Assembly: GCA_003660235.1 (NCBI GenBank)
Contig: QGON01000043.1
Coordinates: forward strand, 1 to 36,356
Source: a bacterium endosymbiont of Escarpia laminata
GTDB lineage: Bacteria; Pseudomonadota; Gammaproteobacteria; Chromatiales; Chromatiaceae
Reading direction: 5' to 3'
Length of the DNA: 36,356 nt
The translations under genes and the position numbers were made by a program. The notes under the pieces were generated by a model. The model was given only the letters and a program-made list of their open reading frames with translations. It made no database searches and was not told the DNA's origin. This document shows, piece after piece, positions 1 to 9,006 of the stretch (position 1 is the stretch's first letter; every line of letters begins with the position of its first letter).

Positions 1-202
1 TTTCCGTCTTGGACCAGGGCCGCCGCGCTATCGTGATAAAACGCTGATATTCCTAAAATGTTCATTCCCGAACTCTAGTGTTTGGTCAGTAAGACCCAGT
101 GAAATGGATGGGCTTGGTTGCGTGCTCCATGTTACACCAACGAAGCGGTTACCATGATAGCGTGCAATCTATGCATTACTTTAAGTTCAGGCAATTATAT
201 AA
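1..202. other. Gene-free left edge
   Basis: I see no convincing gene, RNA or strong hairpin in these bases, which lie downstream of the minus-strand PilZ gene. They may hold the end of a transcription unit that starts outside the window. Confidence 0.4.
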
Positions 203-574
203 CTAAGCCAGCGCCTCCAATTCCCTTTCAAGCAGCTCTGCATCGCCGGTGTTGAGTTCGACCAGGCGCCGAAGATGGGTGATGCTCTCCATATCGATGG
301 TATTGCAACGAAAACCGATCGCGCCTTCCCCAATGTGAGCAACACTCGCCTGCATCCTGATTCGCGTCTCCGTATCACCAAGCTTGATATCCAACTCAAC
401 GGATTGATCCGGTTGACCGTTCCAGTTGGGTGGACAGACGACCAGAGCTCCTTTTAACGACAGATCCAGCAACGTCGTTTCAAATGATTTTTCACCCTCT
501 GATATGCGCATTGGCGCATCAAAAAGGATGCGCCTGAAGCGCCGGCGCTCTTCTGGGTTTCCTGAAGTGGTCAT
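203..574 (-). CDS. PilZ-domain protein
   Basis: This 123-residue protein is essentially one PilZ domain, the family that binds cyclic di-GMP. The two family signatures are visible: an arginine-rich RRRFRR stretch at about residues 10-15 and a DLSLKG motif (D/NxSxxG type) at about 37-42. No other domain or membrane segment is present. It is translationally coupled to the upstream FHA gene by a 4-base ATGA overlap, so the two are probably co-expressed. Its position beside the flagellar regulator flrA suggests a role in c-di-GMP control of motility or surface behaviour, but that is inference from context. Confidence 0.85.
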   Translation of the reverse strand: MTTSGNPEERRRFRRILFDAPMRISEGEKSFETTLLDLSLKGALVVCPPNWNGQPDQSVELDIKLGDTETRIRMQASVAHIGEGAIGFRCNTIDMESITHLRRLVELNTGDAELLERELEALA

Positions 575-1263
575 TGTGTCTGGCTCCCTATTAGGTGAAA
601 TTGCATTTGGGTTCCGCCGACATGGATGATGTCGCCATCCTGTAGCAAACGTGATTCTTCTCCAATCTTTTCTTCATTAATGCTGGGTGATACGGGACCT
701 TCAAGATGGGAGAGGAAATAGCCGTCGTTGCGGAGAGCAATAATGGCGCAGTCGCTACCGGCCCGCCCGATACGGGTGAGATTATGATTCAATGGGATGA
801 TCCGGCCAATATGGTCGCCGCTCATGATCTGTAACATGCCTTCCTGCGGTAACGAGGTATCAGTAGCGGTAGCCGGGTCAATATTTGGAAAGATGCTCCA
901 GCTTTCCACCTCCTCCCCAGTCTCCTCCTCTTCGACGCTGCTTGCTTCGGTGCGCAGTTTCCCTCCCGGTTCGAGAGCGTCTTCGGCATAGGAGAGGGTA
1001 TGTTTGCCGATCTGAATGATATCCCCATGCACAAGGTCGGTTGTTTCGACGACCTTACGATTGATGAGGACTGGATGGTTTTTATCTTGCGCAATGAGAT
1101 GCGAGCCTGCTCCATCCAATTTGATGAGTATTTGTTTCGGTGCCACTGCCAGGCTATCGATGAAAAGCGTGCAGTCGCTATCCCTGCCGATAAGGGTGTC
1201 GCCTTGAGCAAGATGGTGGACATCGATGACACGTCCTTTGAAAGAAAGGGTTAGCTTGGGCAT
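571..1263 (-). CDS. Protein with two FHA domains
   Basis: The protein has two forkhead-associated modules, which typically bind phosphothreonine peptides. The first lies at about residues 5-90 and shows the GRDSDC-type core (in DTLIGRDSDCTL). The second is in the C-terminal half and shows a GRAGSDC core and a final HVGGTQMQF strand. An acidic linker (EEEETGEEVE) joins them. I chose the ATG at 1263 because the protein then starts directly with the first FHA strand (MPKLTLSFKGR); an in-frame ATG at 1326 would add 21 unrelated residues. It overlaps the PilZ gene by 4 bases and diverges from flrA. Its kinase or phosphopeptide partner is not in the window. Confidence 0.8.
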   Translation of the reverse strand: MPKLTLSFKGRVIDVHHLAQGDTLIGRDSDCTLFIDSLAVAPKQILIKLDGAGSHLIAQDKNHPVLINRKVVETTDLVHGDIIQIGKHTLSYAEDALEPGGKLRTEASSVEEEETGEEVESWSIFPNIDPATATDTSLPQEGMLQIMSGDHIGRIIPLNHNLTRIGRAGSDCAIIALRNDGYFLSHLEGPVSPSINEEKIGEESRLLQDGDIIHVGGTQMQFHLIGSQTQ

Positions 1264-1672
1264 GGAATAACTCACTGCAAATACTGCGCTGGGGGATAGT
1301 AAAGAGTATTTTTCGGACGGTATCAACTACCTGAACTACTGTTAATCAGCGCCTTTGGTTTTTGATCTGCCCAATTTGCCTTTGTAGGGGGCCACAGGCG
1401 CACCATGATTACTCACACTTTGCCAACTGTTGGATAATGCTGTTTGTTGGAGAATTGCACTTTAAAATTAACGAGATAACTCTATATCCTAGTGATATTT
1501 CTTAGTGTGACATAATTTTGACATTCTACTGATTTGCTGCTTAACTCTGCGTCAAAGGTTGGCATCAAAATAAATTTGTGCCCGAAAATCAATAATCTGA
1601 ATGTTTTTGTAGCTGGTGACCAGTGATTTTCTGGCGGCAACTCAATAATTCATCTTACGGGGTCGGAGTGTA
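1264..1672. promoter_or_regulatory. Divergent intergenic region between FHA gene and flrA
   Basis: This 409-base AT-rich region separates the minus-strand FHA/PilZ pair from the plus-strand flagellar regulator. It must hold the flrA promoter; the best sigma-70-like match is listed separately. I see no sigma-54 GG-N10-GC match here, which fits flrA being the top tier of the cascade. GGAG at 1665-1668, only 4 bases from the ATG, is the likely ribosome binding site of flrA. Confidence 0.5.
1518..1546 (+). promoter_or_regulatory. Possible sigma-70 promoter of flrA
   Basis: A perfect TTGACA lies at 1518-1523. A weak -10 candidate, TTAACT, follows at 1541-1546 with a 17-base spacer. The -10 matches the consensus at only three positions, so this is a suggestion only. 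Confidence 0.3.
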
Positions 1673-3148
1673 ATGGGTGAAGCGGCGGAAAAACTAGCTC
1701 CTGCGTTTCCTCGGCTCTGTGTCTATCTTGTTGACGAGGATCCCGAGAGGCGTAAATATTTGGAGCATATTCTCAGCTTTCTGGATGGGAATGTTCTGTT
1801 CGCCAATAACCCGGAGGATATCCATCAACATGCCAAATCGGCAACCGAGGCATGCTCTGCTGTTTTGATCGGTCCGGATCTGGATCGGGATACCCTCAGT
1901 AATTTTGCGAACAAGCTGAACGAATTGCATCCCGAGATTCCTCTCTTTCAGACTATTTTGAATGGGGGCGAGACGTGGCGGGGATTCGAGGGTTGTGAAA
2001 ACGTTATTGGCTCGCTGAGTCTCCCCACGCAATATGACAGCCTGATGGGGTTGATCCACAAGGCCCAGGTCTATCAGGAAGCGCATAAACAGGGTGAAGT
2101 CGTTGCGCGGCCGGTCGAACTGTTTCGAAGTCTATCCGGCAGCAGTCGTGCGACACGGCAGGTCAATCGCATGATTGAGCAGGTGGCCGATTCTGATGCG
2201 ACTGTCTTGATATTGGGTGAGTCAGGAACAGGTAAAGAGGTGGTGGCGCGAAAGCTTCATTTTCACTCCCACCGCCGGGGCAAGGCCTTTGTGCCTGTGA
2301 ATTGCGGCGCGATCCCTGCCGATCTGCTGGAGAGCGAACTTTTCGGCCATGAAAAAGGGGCCTTTACCGGGGCAATCAGTGCCCGCAAGGGACGCTTCGA
2401 AATGGCTGAAGGCGGTACCCTGTTTCTTGATGAGATCGGTGACATGAGTATGCCGATGCAGGTCAAGCTGTTGCGTGTTTTGCAGGAACGTACTTTCGAG
2501 CGTGTCGGCAGCAATAAGACACTGCACGCGAATGTCCGCATCATTGCTGCGACCCATCGCAATCTTGAGGAAGCGATTGAAGAGGGCAGATTTCGTGAAG
2601 ATCTTTTCTATCGTCTGAATGTATTTCCAATAGAAGTGCCACCACTGCGGGTTCGGGTGGAGGATATACCGGTGCTGGTCAACGATCTGATTCATCGCAT
2701 AGAGAATGAGAAGCGAGGGTCGGTACGTTTGACTCCCGCAGCTGTTGCGGCCCTGAGTCACTATCGATGGCCCGGTAATGTCAGGGAACTGGCGAATCTG
2801 ATAGAACGGTTGGCAATTCTCTATCCCTATGGGGTGGCCGACGTGGGCGATCTGCCCGACAAATTTCGGCCTGCGGGTGGGGTGCTCGATACGGTGCAGC
2901 TGCCCGAAGTGACAATCCCTGGAGATGAGCCGGACACCACGCTGCATGCACCACGACTGCCCAACGACGGCATCGATCTCAAGGCCCATCTTGGCAATCT
3001 GGAGCAGAGTTTGATCCAGCAAGCCCTCGAAGAATCGGGTGGTGTCGTCGCACATGCAGCCAAGCGACTCCACATGCGTCGCACGACATTGGTGGAAAAA
3101 CTGCGTAAATATGGCCTTCAACGCCAGCATGAGTCGACGGGAATTTGA
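1673..3148 (+). CDS. flrA: Sigma-54-dependent flagellar master regulator FlrA/FleQ
   Basis: This 491-residue protein is the top-tier activator of the polar flagellum cascade. It has a receiver-like N-terminal FleQ domain (about 15-135) without an obvious canonical phosphoacceptor site. A sigma-54 AAA+ domain follows, with Walker A GESGTGKE at 182-189 and the sigma-54-contacting GAFTGA at 229-234. A Fis-type helix-turn-helix lies at the C terminus (around [16 protein letters not shown]). FleQ proteins also respond to c-di-GMP, which makes the adjacent PilZ gene notable. It is followed by flrB and flrC behind a sigma-54 promoter, as expected if FlrA activates them. Family assignment is strong; the choice between the names flrA and fleQ is convention. 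Confidence 0.92.
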   Translation: MGEAAEKLAPAFPRLCVYLVDEDPERRKYLEHILSFLDGNVLFANNPEDIHQHAKSATEACSAVLIGPDLDRDTLSNFANKLNELHPEIPLFQTILNGGETWRGFEGCENVIGSLSLPTQYDSLMGLIHKAQVYQEAHKQGEVVARPVELFRSLSGSSRATRQVNRMIEQVADSDATVLILGESGTGKEVVARKLHFHSHRRGKAFVPVNCGAIPADLLESELFGHEKGAFTGAISARKGRFEMAEGGTLFLDEIGDMSMPMQVKLLRVLQERTFERVGSNKTLHANVRIIAATHRNLEEAIEEGRFREDLFYRLNVFPIEVPPLRVRVEDIPVLVNDLIHRIENEKRGSVRLTPAAVAALSHYRWPGNVRELANLIERLAILYPYGVADVGDLPDKFRPAGGVLDTVQLPEVTIPGDEPDTTLHAPRLPNDGIDLKAHLGNLEQSLIQQALEESGGVVAHAAKRLHMRRTTLVEKLRKYGLQRQHESTGI

Positions 3149-3201
3149 CGTTCCTTGATGATTGAATCTACAACTCATTGAAATATAACAAATAATAAAA
3201 C

Positions 3202-3217
3202 AGGCACGGTTGTTGCT
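3202..3217 (+). promoter_or_regulatory. Sigma-54 promoter of flrBC
   Basis: The sequence AGGCACGGTTGTTGCT has GG at 3203-3204 and GC at 3215-3216, exactly ten bases apart. It matches the sigma-54 consensus TGGCACG-N4-TTGCW at all but the first base. Transcription would start near 3228, about 36 bases before flrB. This fits FlrA-dependent, RpoN-dependent expression of flrBC. Confidence 0.85.
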
Positions 3218-3263
3218 TTGTATCTGGGTGTCAAGATGACATTCAACTGCAGAGACATAAAAC

Positions 3264-4499
3264 GTGCCGATGAACCGCTCAACGCCTGAACGTCAACAAT
3301 CCCTCGAAGCGGCGTTTAATCTGTTCAATCAACTATCTGAAGAGCTGACCGGCTCATACCAGCAGTTACAGCATCAGGTACTACAGTTGAGCAGCGAATT
3401 GGCTGCTGCGCGTAGTGAACGCATCCTTCAATTGGCGGATAAAGAACGTATTGCCGATCGTCTGGAACGTCTGCTCGAAACGCTTCCAGCGGCTGTGATC
3501 GTGCTTGATGGCGAAGAGTGCGTGCAGGAGTTCAATCCAGCGGCATTGCGTCTGCTGGGTTCCATCAACGAAGGGGATGACTGGCGTGAGTTGCGTCGTC
3601 AGTTGTTTCAGATCCCGCAACATTCGGGGGATGACCTGCGTCTCTGCAATGGCCGTATTCTCAGCATCTCATCCTGTGACCTTGAGCAGGTGCCTGGACG
3701 TATTCTGGTCATGCTCGACGTCACCGAAACCCGCAAGCTGCAGGAGCGCCTGAACCGTCAGGAGCGACTGGGGGCGATGGGAGAGATGTCCGCACAGCTT
3801 GCCCATCAGATGCGCACCCCCCTCAGTTCCGCCTTGCTCTACACCTCACATCTTTCTCGCGACGATCTGACTTCCGGTCAACGTCAACGATTTACCGGCA
3901 AACTGCGTTCCCGGCTGCAGCATATGGAACGCCAAATTCGCGACATTTTGATGTTTGCCCGAGGCTCATCGGAAGGTGAAGAGATTATCTCCCTGTCAGA
4001 GCTGCTGGATGAATTTGCAGAGGGTATCAGGCCAGAACTGAACGATGTGGCGGTGACACTCAAGATAGAGGATCTCAGTGCTGGGGCTGCCGTGATAAAA
4101 GGCCGTCGTGATGCACTGCTCGGCGTATTGAGCAATTTGACGGATAACGCCTTACAGCAAGGTGCAAAGCGCATCACGCTGCTGCTGAGGGTTACAGATG
4201 ATGTGGAATTGCTCTTTAGTGACAACGGTCCCGGTGTCCCGGCCGAAATCCGGGAACAGATTTTTGACCCCTTCTTTACCAATCGGGCAGGTGGAACCGG
4301 TCTGGGTCTGGCTGTCGTGCAGAACCTGGTGCTGAGTCATCACGGTGAGATCTGTCTGACTGACAGCCTGAATGGCGGTGCTTGCTTCCAATTGGCATTT
4401 CCCCGGGTTTCACTCGAAAAAACAGAACAACAGATAGCCGTTAAATTGCCGGTGTTAGATACCGGAAGCCCTCTCATTGAGACGAGGAGATTGTCATGA
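3264..4499 (+). CDS. flrB: Flagellar sensor histidine kinase FlrB/FleS
   Basis: This 411-residue kinase is cytoplasmic, with no membrane segment. It has an N-terminal coiled coil (about 10-70), a PAS domain (about 70-155), a HisKA domain with the phosphoacceptor H181 (in AQLAHQMRTPL) and a HATPase domain. The N box (NLTDNALQQGA), the DNGPGV box and the GGTGLGLAVV box are all present. FlrB/FleS phosphorylates FlrC/FleR to switch on hook and basal-body genes. I chose the GTG at 3264 because AGAGA at 3251-3255 is well placed for it; ATG at 3270 is the alternative. The stop overlaps the flrC start by 4 bases. Confidence 0.9.
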   Translation: MPMNRSTPERQQSLEAAFNLFNQLSEELTGSYQQLQHQVLQLSSELAAARSERILQLADKERIADRLERLLETLPAAVIVLDGEECVQEFNPAALRLLGSINEGDDWRELRRQLFQIPQHSGDDLRLCNGRILSISSCDLEQVPGRILVMLDVTETRKLQERLNRQERLGAMGEMSAQLAHQMRTPLSSALLYTSHLSRDDLTSGQRQRFTGKLRSRLQHMERQIRDILMFARGSSEGEEIISLSELLDEFAEGIRPELNDVAVTLKIEDLSAGAAVIKGRRDALLGVLSNLTDNALQQGAKRITLLLRVTDDVELLFSDNGPGVPAEIREQIFDPFFTNRAGGTGLGLAVVQNLVLSHHGEICLTDSLNGGACFQLAFPRVSLEKTEQQIAVKLPVLDTGSPLIETRRLS

Positions 4500-5848
4500 G
4501 TCAGGCAACTGTTCTCATCGTGGAAGATGATCCTGCTCTGCGTGAAGCACTGAGCGATACCCTCGAACTTGCCGGCTACCCGGTAAGGTCGACGGAAGGG
4601 GGCAGTGCGGCGTTGGAGATATTACGTCAGGAGCCTGTGGGCATTGTGGTGAGCGATGTGCAGATGCGTCCGATGGATGGGCATCGCCTGTTACGCCGAA
4701 TCAAGGCGGGTTATCCCAATCTGCCTGTATTGCTGATGACCGCTTACGGAACGATCGAAAAGGCGGTACATGCGATGCGTGATGGTGCGGTGGATTATCT
4801 GATCAAGCCCTTTGAGGCAGAGGTGCTGGTGAGTAAAGTTGCCGGGCATATCCTGGCTGCCGTGGATAAATTACAGAGTGGCCCGATTGTCGAGGACCTG
4901 CGCAGTCGTGAGGTGCTGGAGCTTGCCCGTCGTGTCTCTCACAGTGAAGCAACGGTGTTGATCAACGGGGAGAGCGGCACCGGAAAAGAGGTATTCGCCC
5001 GTTATATCCACCAGACTTCTGAGCGGCGCGATGGCCCATTCATTGCCATCAACTGTGCGGCGATTCCGGAGAATATGCTGGAAGCAGTCCTCTTTGGCTA
5101 CGAAAAAGGTGCCTTCACCGGTGCATATCAGTCCGCTGCAGGTAAATTCGAGCAGGCTCAGGGCGGTACCCTGCTGCTCGATGAGATCTCTGAGATGAGC
5201 ATGGCGCTACAGGCAAAACTGCTGCGCGTGTTGCAGGAACGGGAAGTTGAACGCCTTGGCGGGCGCAAGATGATCGAACTCGATGTGCGAGTGCTGGCCA
5301 CCACCAATCGCAAGCTGCGTGAGGAGGTTTCCGCTGGTCGTTTTCGTGAGGATCTCTTCTATCGGCTCAATGTTTTTCCTCTTACCTTGCCGCCGTTGCG
5401 GGAGCGCAAACGGGACATTCTTCCCCTGGCCAGACATCTTTTATCCCAGCACCTGCTGCCGGGGCAGTCTGTGCCGCCATTCAGTGAAGCGGCTCAGGTT
5501 CAGCTCTTATCCCACAAATGGGCCGGAAATGTGCGTGAACTGGAGAATCAGATACAGCGTGCCCTGATCCTCTACAACGGCGAACAGATAGAGGCTGAAG
5601 ACCTCGCGTTTGAGAGTACAGATGGCATTGAAGCACCCAGCCTATCCCCAGCAGCCGAAACTTCAGCAGGGAGGTTGCCCGAAGACCTGCGTTCAGTGGA
5701 GGAGCAGATGATCATGGGTGCCCTCCATGAAGGTGATGGAAGCCGCAAGCAGGCGGCGGAGCGCTTAGGCATCAGTCAGCGCACTTTGCGTTACAAGATA
5801 GCCCGCATGCGCAATGCCGGCATGGCTATTCCGGGCCGGGCCGGCTGA
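4496..5848 (+). CDS. flrC: Sigma-54 response regulator FlrC/FleR
   Basis: This 450-residue partner of FlrB has a complete receiver domain: acidic pocket DD at 11-12, phosphoacceptor D54 (in SDVQMRPMDG) and K104 (in IKPFEAE). The AAA+ domain has Walker A GESGTGKE at 158-165 and an intact GAFTGA motif. A Fis-type helix-turn-helix ends the protein (RKQAAERLGISQRTLRYKI). When phosphorylated, this family activates class III flagellar promoters through sigma-54. It starts inside the flrB stop (ATGA), so the two are translationally coupled. A sigma-54 promoter for fliE begins immediately after its stop codon. Confidence 0.92.
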   Translation: MSQATVLIVEDDPALREALSDTLELAGYPVRSTEGGSAALEILRQEPVGIVVSDVQMRPMDGHRLLRRIKAGYPNLPVLLMTAYGTIEKAVHAMRDGAVDYLIKPFEAEVLVSKVAGHILAAVDKLQSGPIVEDLRSREVLELARRVSHSEATVLINGESGTGKEVFARYIHQTSERRDGPFIAINCAAIPENMLEAVLFGYEKGAFTGAYQSAAGKFEQAQGGTLLLDEISEMSMALQAKLLRVLQEREVERLGGRKMIELDVRVLATTNRKLREEVSAGRFREDLFYRLNVFPLTLPPLRERKRDILPLARHLLSQHLLPGQSVPPFSEAAQVQLLSHKWAGNVRELENQIQRALILYNGEQIEAEDLAFESTDGIEAPSLSPAAETSAGRLPEDLRSVEEQMIMGALHEGDGSRKQAAERLGISQRTLRYKIARMRNAGMAIPGRAG

Positions 5849-5865
5849 TTGGTGCGGAATCTGCA
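5849..5865 (+). promoter_or_regulatory. Sigma-54 promoter of the fliE operon
   Basis: TTGGTGCGGAATCTGCA has GG at 5851-5852 and GC at 5863-5864 with exactly ten bases between. The -24 element deviates at two bases (GGTGCG for GGCACG). The predicted start near 5876 leaves a 30-base leader before fliE, with GGGGAG at 5894-5899 as ribosome binding site. Confidence 0.75.
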
Positions 5866-5905
5866 TATAACAGATATATAGATCGATTTGAGTGGGGAGT
5901 GAACG

Positions 5906-6223
5906 ATGAGCAACATGGATATCAACCAGGTTCTGGCACAGATGCGGGTGATGGCCGCCCAGGCCGAAAATGCCCCAAAGCAGGTTGAAGAGGCGGGGCA
6001 GAGCAACTTTGGCGACCTGCTGAAAAATTCCATTGATCAGGTCAATGAGACCCAGCACGAGGCGAAGGCGCTTACCACTGCGTTTGAAACCGGTGAAGGG
6101 GATGTGAACCTTGCCCAAGTGATGATCGCAGTGCAGAAGTCGAGTCTATCCTTCGATGCGATGGTACAGGTGAGAAACAAGCTGGTCGAAGCCTATAAAG
6201 ACGTCATGAATATGCCTATCTAG
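5906..6223 (+). CDS. fliE: Flagellar hook-basal body protein FliE
   Basis: This 105-residue protein has the usual FliE length and its conserved C-terminal helix (VNLAQVMIAVQKSSLSFDAM followed by VQVRNKLVEAYKDVMNM). FliE joins the MS ring to the proximal rod and is exported by the flagellar type III apparatus. It is the first gene of the fliEFGHIJ unit and has its own sigma-54 promoter just upstream. The next gene, fliF, begins 66 bases downstream. Confidence 0.93.
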   Translation: MSNMDINQVLAQMRVMAAQAENAPKQVEEAGQSNFGDLLKNSIDQVNETQHEAKALTTAFETGEGDVNLAQVMIAVQKSSLSFDAMVQVRNKLVEAYKDVMNMPI

Positions 6224-6289
6224 CTATGACAGCACAAATAATACGCAACTGGAAAGAAAAGTCAGATTAATCAAGCCGGAATCACAATC

Positions 6290-7964
6290 ATGGCACTTGC
6301 AACAACTGATGCATCGGGTAAGGCACTGGAAGTCAATCAGCGTCTTCAGGACAACCCCATCTTCCGCCAAATCGCAGTTATGGTCGGCATTGCCGCCAGC
6401 GTTGCGTTGGGTGTGGCAGTGGTGCTCTGGTCGCAGACACCGAACTACAGTCTGCTCTACGGCAATCTGGCGCAGAAAGATGCGATGGAGATTGTTCAGG
6501 CGCTGCAGCAGATAGGCATCGAGTATCAGGTGGATCAATCCACAGGTGCAGTGATGGTGCCATCCGCAGATCTGCAGGAGGCGCGGATGAACCTTGCCGG
6601 ACAGGGTTTGCCGCATAGCGATTCACTCGGTTTTGAACTGCTGCAGCAGGATACCGGCTTCAACACCAGTCGGTTGGTCGAAGCGGCCCGTTATCAACGT
6701 GCGATGGAGGGGGGAACTGGCCCGCTCCATTGCCACGCTGGCAAATATCGAGTCGGCCCGCGTCCATCTGGCCACACCCAAGCAGTCGGTGTTTGTGCGG
6801 CAGCGTAAGGTACCCAGCGCCTCGGTGGTGATAAAACTCTATTCGGGACGGACGCTGGAGAAGGGTCAGGTGGAGGCGATCTCTCATCTGGTGGCGTCCA
6901 GCGTGCCGGAACTGAATGTTTCACAGGTCACTGTGGTGGATCATAAAGGCAAGCTGCTCAGTGGTGGCGACAAATCCGCGCAGATGGCTATGTCCACCAG
7001 CCAGTTTGAATATACCCGTGAGTTGGAAGCGCATTACAAACAGCGTATCGAAGATATTCTGTCGCCCCTGTTGGGACAGGATAATCTGCGGGCCGAGGTC
7101 GCGGCCGAAGTTGATTTTACGGTGATTGAACAGACTCAGGAGAGCTACAACCCGGATATGAGTGCTCTGCGTTCCGAGCAGATCAATGAACAGCAGAGTC
7201 GTTTGGGCGAGATACAGGGTGTTCCCGGCGCACTGACGAACCAGCCGCCAGCTGCAGGCAATGCGCCAGAGCAGGCAGGTGGCCCAGAGAGTGAGGCTGC
7301 GACCCCGATCAATACCAGCAAGCGCGCCACCCGTAACTTTGAGCTGGATAAAACCATCAGTCATACCAGACTGCCCAGCAACAACCTGCGTCGCCTTTCG
7401 GTGGCGGTGGTGGTCAACGACAGGGTCGTGCTGGGTGAGGACGGGACGCCGCAGCGGATTCAACGGACACCGGAAGAGATCACCCGCATTACCAATCTGG
7501 TAAAGGAGACGGTGGGTTTCAATATTCAACGTGGTGACAGCGTGCAGGTCATCAATGAGTCTTTCTTTATCCCCGCTCCCCCTGAACCACTGCCGGAACT
7601 GGAGATTTGGGAAGAGGCCTGGTTTTGGGATGCTGTGCGGCAGGCGGGTGGTGTGTTGCTCGTGCTGCTGTTGATCTTCGGTGTACTGAAGCCCACGATG
7701 AATCGTCTTACCGCACAGGTTGTGACGCCGGGAGTAGGGGGTGAAGGTGTCGCAGGTGGTGGCGTGGCAGGTGAAGGGGGGATCGAAGGCACCCTGGAGG
7801 GCGCCGAGGGTGAGGGTCTCGCCCTGGGGGGGGATGAAACAATAAAGCTACCTGGCCCTGGCAGTTATGAAAAAACTATCGATGCCGCGCGCGGTATGAT
7901 CGAAAATGATCCCAAGCGTGTGGCGCAGGTTGTGAAGAAGTGGATAGCAGAAGATGCCGGATAA
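6290..7964 (+). pseudogene. fliF: MS-ring protein FliF, interrupted by a +1 frameshift
   Basis: FliF forms the inner-membrane MS ring. The first frame (6290 to about 6712) encodes the N-terminal part with its first membrane segment (VMVGIAASVALGVAVVLW). The family-typical sequence after RAMEG (ELARSIATLANIESARVHLA) continues in a different frame up to 7964. The shift lies in six Gs at 6709-6714; five would restore a single protein of about 557 residues, the normal length. The second membrane segment (GGVLLVLLLIFGVL) and the C-terminal FliG-binding end are intact. A glycine-rich stretch of about 35 residues after the second membrane segment is unusual. Because every downstream gene is intact, a sequencing or assembly error, or a switchable tract, is as likely as true loss. 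Confidence 0.9.
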
Positions 7965-9006
7965 AAAGATAAAGCCCGCCGCTGCAGTCCCAGGGGAACA
8001 GCCCGAAACGATTGCCAAGATAGGCGGCGTACAGCGCTCCGCTATTTTGTTGTTGGCTCTGGGCGAAAAGGATGCCGCCGAACTGCTCAAACATATGGGG
8101 CCGAAAGAGGTGCAGGATGTCGGTATGGCGATGGCGAGTCTGACGAACGTCACCACCGACCAGATGGAAGCGGTGATGCGCCACTTTGTCTCCACCCTTG
8201 AGACACAGACCGCCCTTGGACTGGGTTCCGACGAATATATCCGCAACATGCTTACCAATGCCCTCGGTGAAGATAAAGCGGGTGGTGTGATCGACCGGAT
8301 TTTGCTGGGCCGAAACAGCAAGGGCCTGGAACAGCTGAAATGGATGGATCCCCGCTCCATTGCTGAATTGATCCGGCTGGAGCACCCGCAGATTATCGCC
8401 ATCGTGCTCTCATTTTTAGATGCGGATCAGGCGGCACAGGTACTGAGCCAATTTCAGGAGAAGGTAAGAACTGATGTCATTATGCGCATTGCGTCCCTGG
8501 ATGGTATCCAACCTGCGGCACTACAGGAGTTGGATGAGATACTGGAGAAGCAGTTTTCAGGTGCCTCCAATGTCAAAACCTCCAACCTTGGCGGTGTCAA
8601 AACCGCTGCAGAGATTCTGAACCTGCTGGATGGAGCGGTGGAGAGCAAGGTTATGGAGCAGATCATGGATGCTGATACCGATCTGGGTCAGGAGATTCAG
8701 GACAACATGTTTGTTTTTGATAATTTGATCGATGTCGACGACAGGGGTATTCAGACACTGCTGCGCGAAGTGGCTTCTGAACAGTTGCTGCTCGCACTGC
8801 GTGGTGCGGAAGAGGGCCTCAAAGACAAGATCTTCAAGAATATGTCCAAGCGGGCGGCTGAAATGCTCAAGGATGATCTGGAAGCAGCAGCACCCGCCAA
8901 GCTCAGTGATGTGGAAGGTGCGCAAAAAGAGATTTTGCAGGTAGCGCGTCGCCTGGCCGATGCGGGTGAGATTATGCTTGGAGGCAGTGGTGAAGAGTTC
9001 CTCTAA
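7954..9006 (+). CDS. fliG: Flagellar motor switch protein FliG
   Basis: This 350-residue protein has the usual FliG architecture. The N-terminal FliF-binding domain begins at about residue 22 (IGGVQRSAILLLALGEKDA). The middle domain carries the EHPQ motif (LEHPQIIAIVLSFL). The C-terminal domain holds the charged helix that contacts the stator (EVASEQLLLALRGAEEGLKD). It forms the rotor/switch complex on the cytoplasmic face of the MS ring. The start overlaps the end of fliF by 11 bases, implying translational coupling. Confidence 0.95.
   Translation: MPDKKIKPAAAVPGEQPETIAKIGGVQRSAILLLALGEKDAAELLKHMGPKEVQDVGMAMASLTNVTTDQMEAVMRHFVSTLETQTALGLGSDEYIRNMLTNALGEDKAGGVIDRILLGRNSKGLEQLKWMDPRSIAELIRLEHPQIIAIVLSFLDADQAAQVLSQFQEKVRTDVIMRIASLDGIQPAALQELDEILEKQFSGASNVKTSNLGGVKTAAEILNLLDGAVESKVMEQIMDADTDLGQEIQDNMFVFDNLIDVDDRGIQTLLREVASEQLLLALRGAEEGLKDKIFKNMSKRAAEMLKDDLEAAAPAKLSDVEGAQKEILQVARRLADAGEIMLGGSGEEFL

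Noticed and set aside
2222-3178. Minus-strand open frame (318 codons) opposite flrA
   Set aside because: Antisense to clear AAA+ and helix-turn-helix sequence; no family features.
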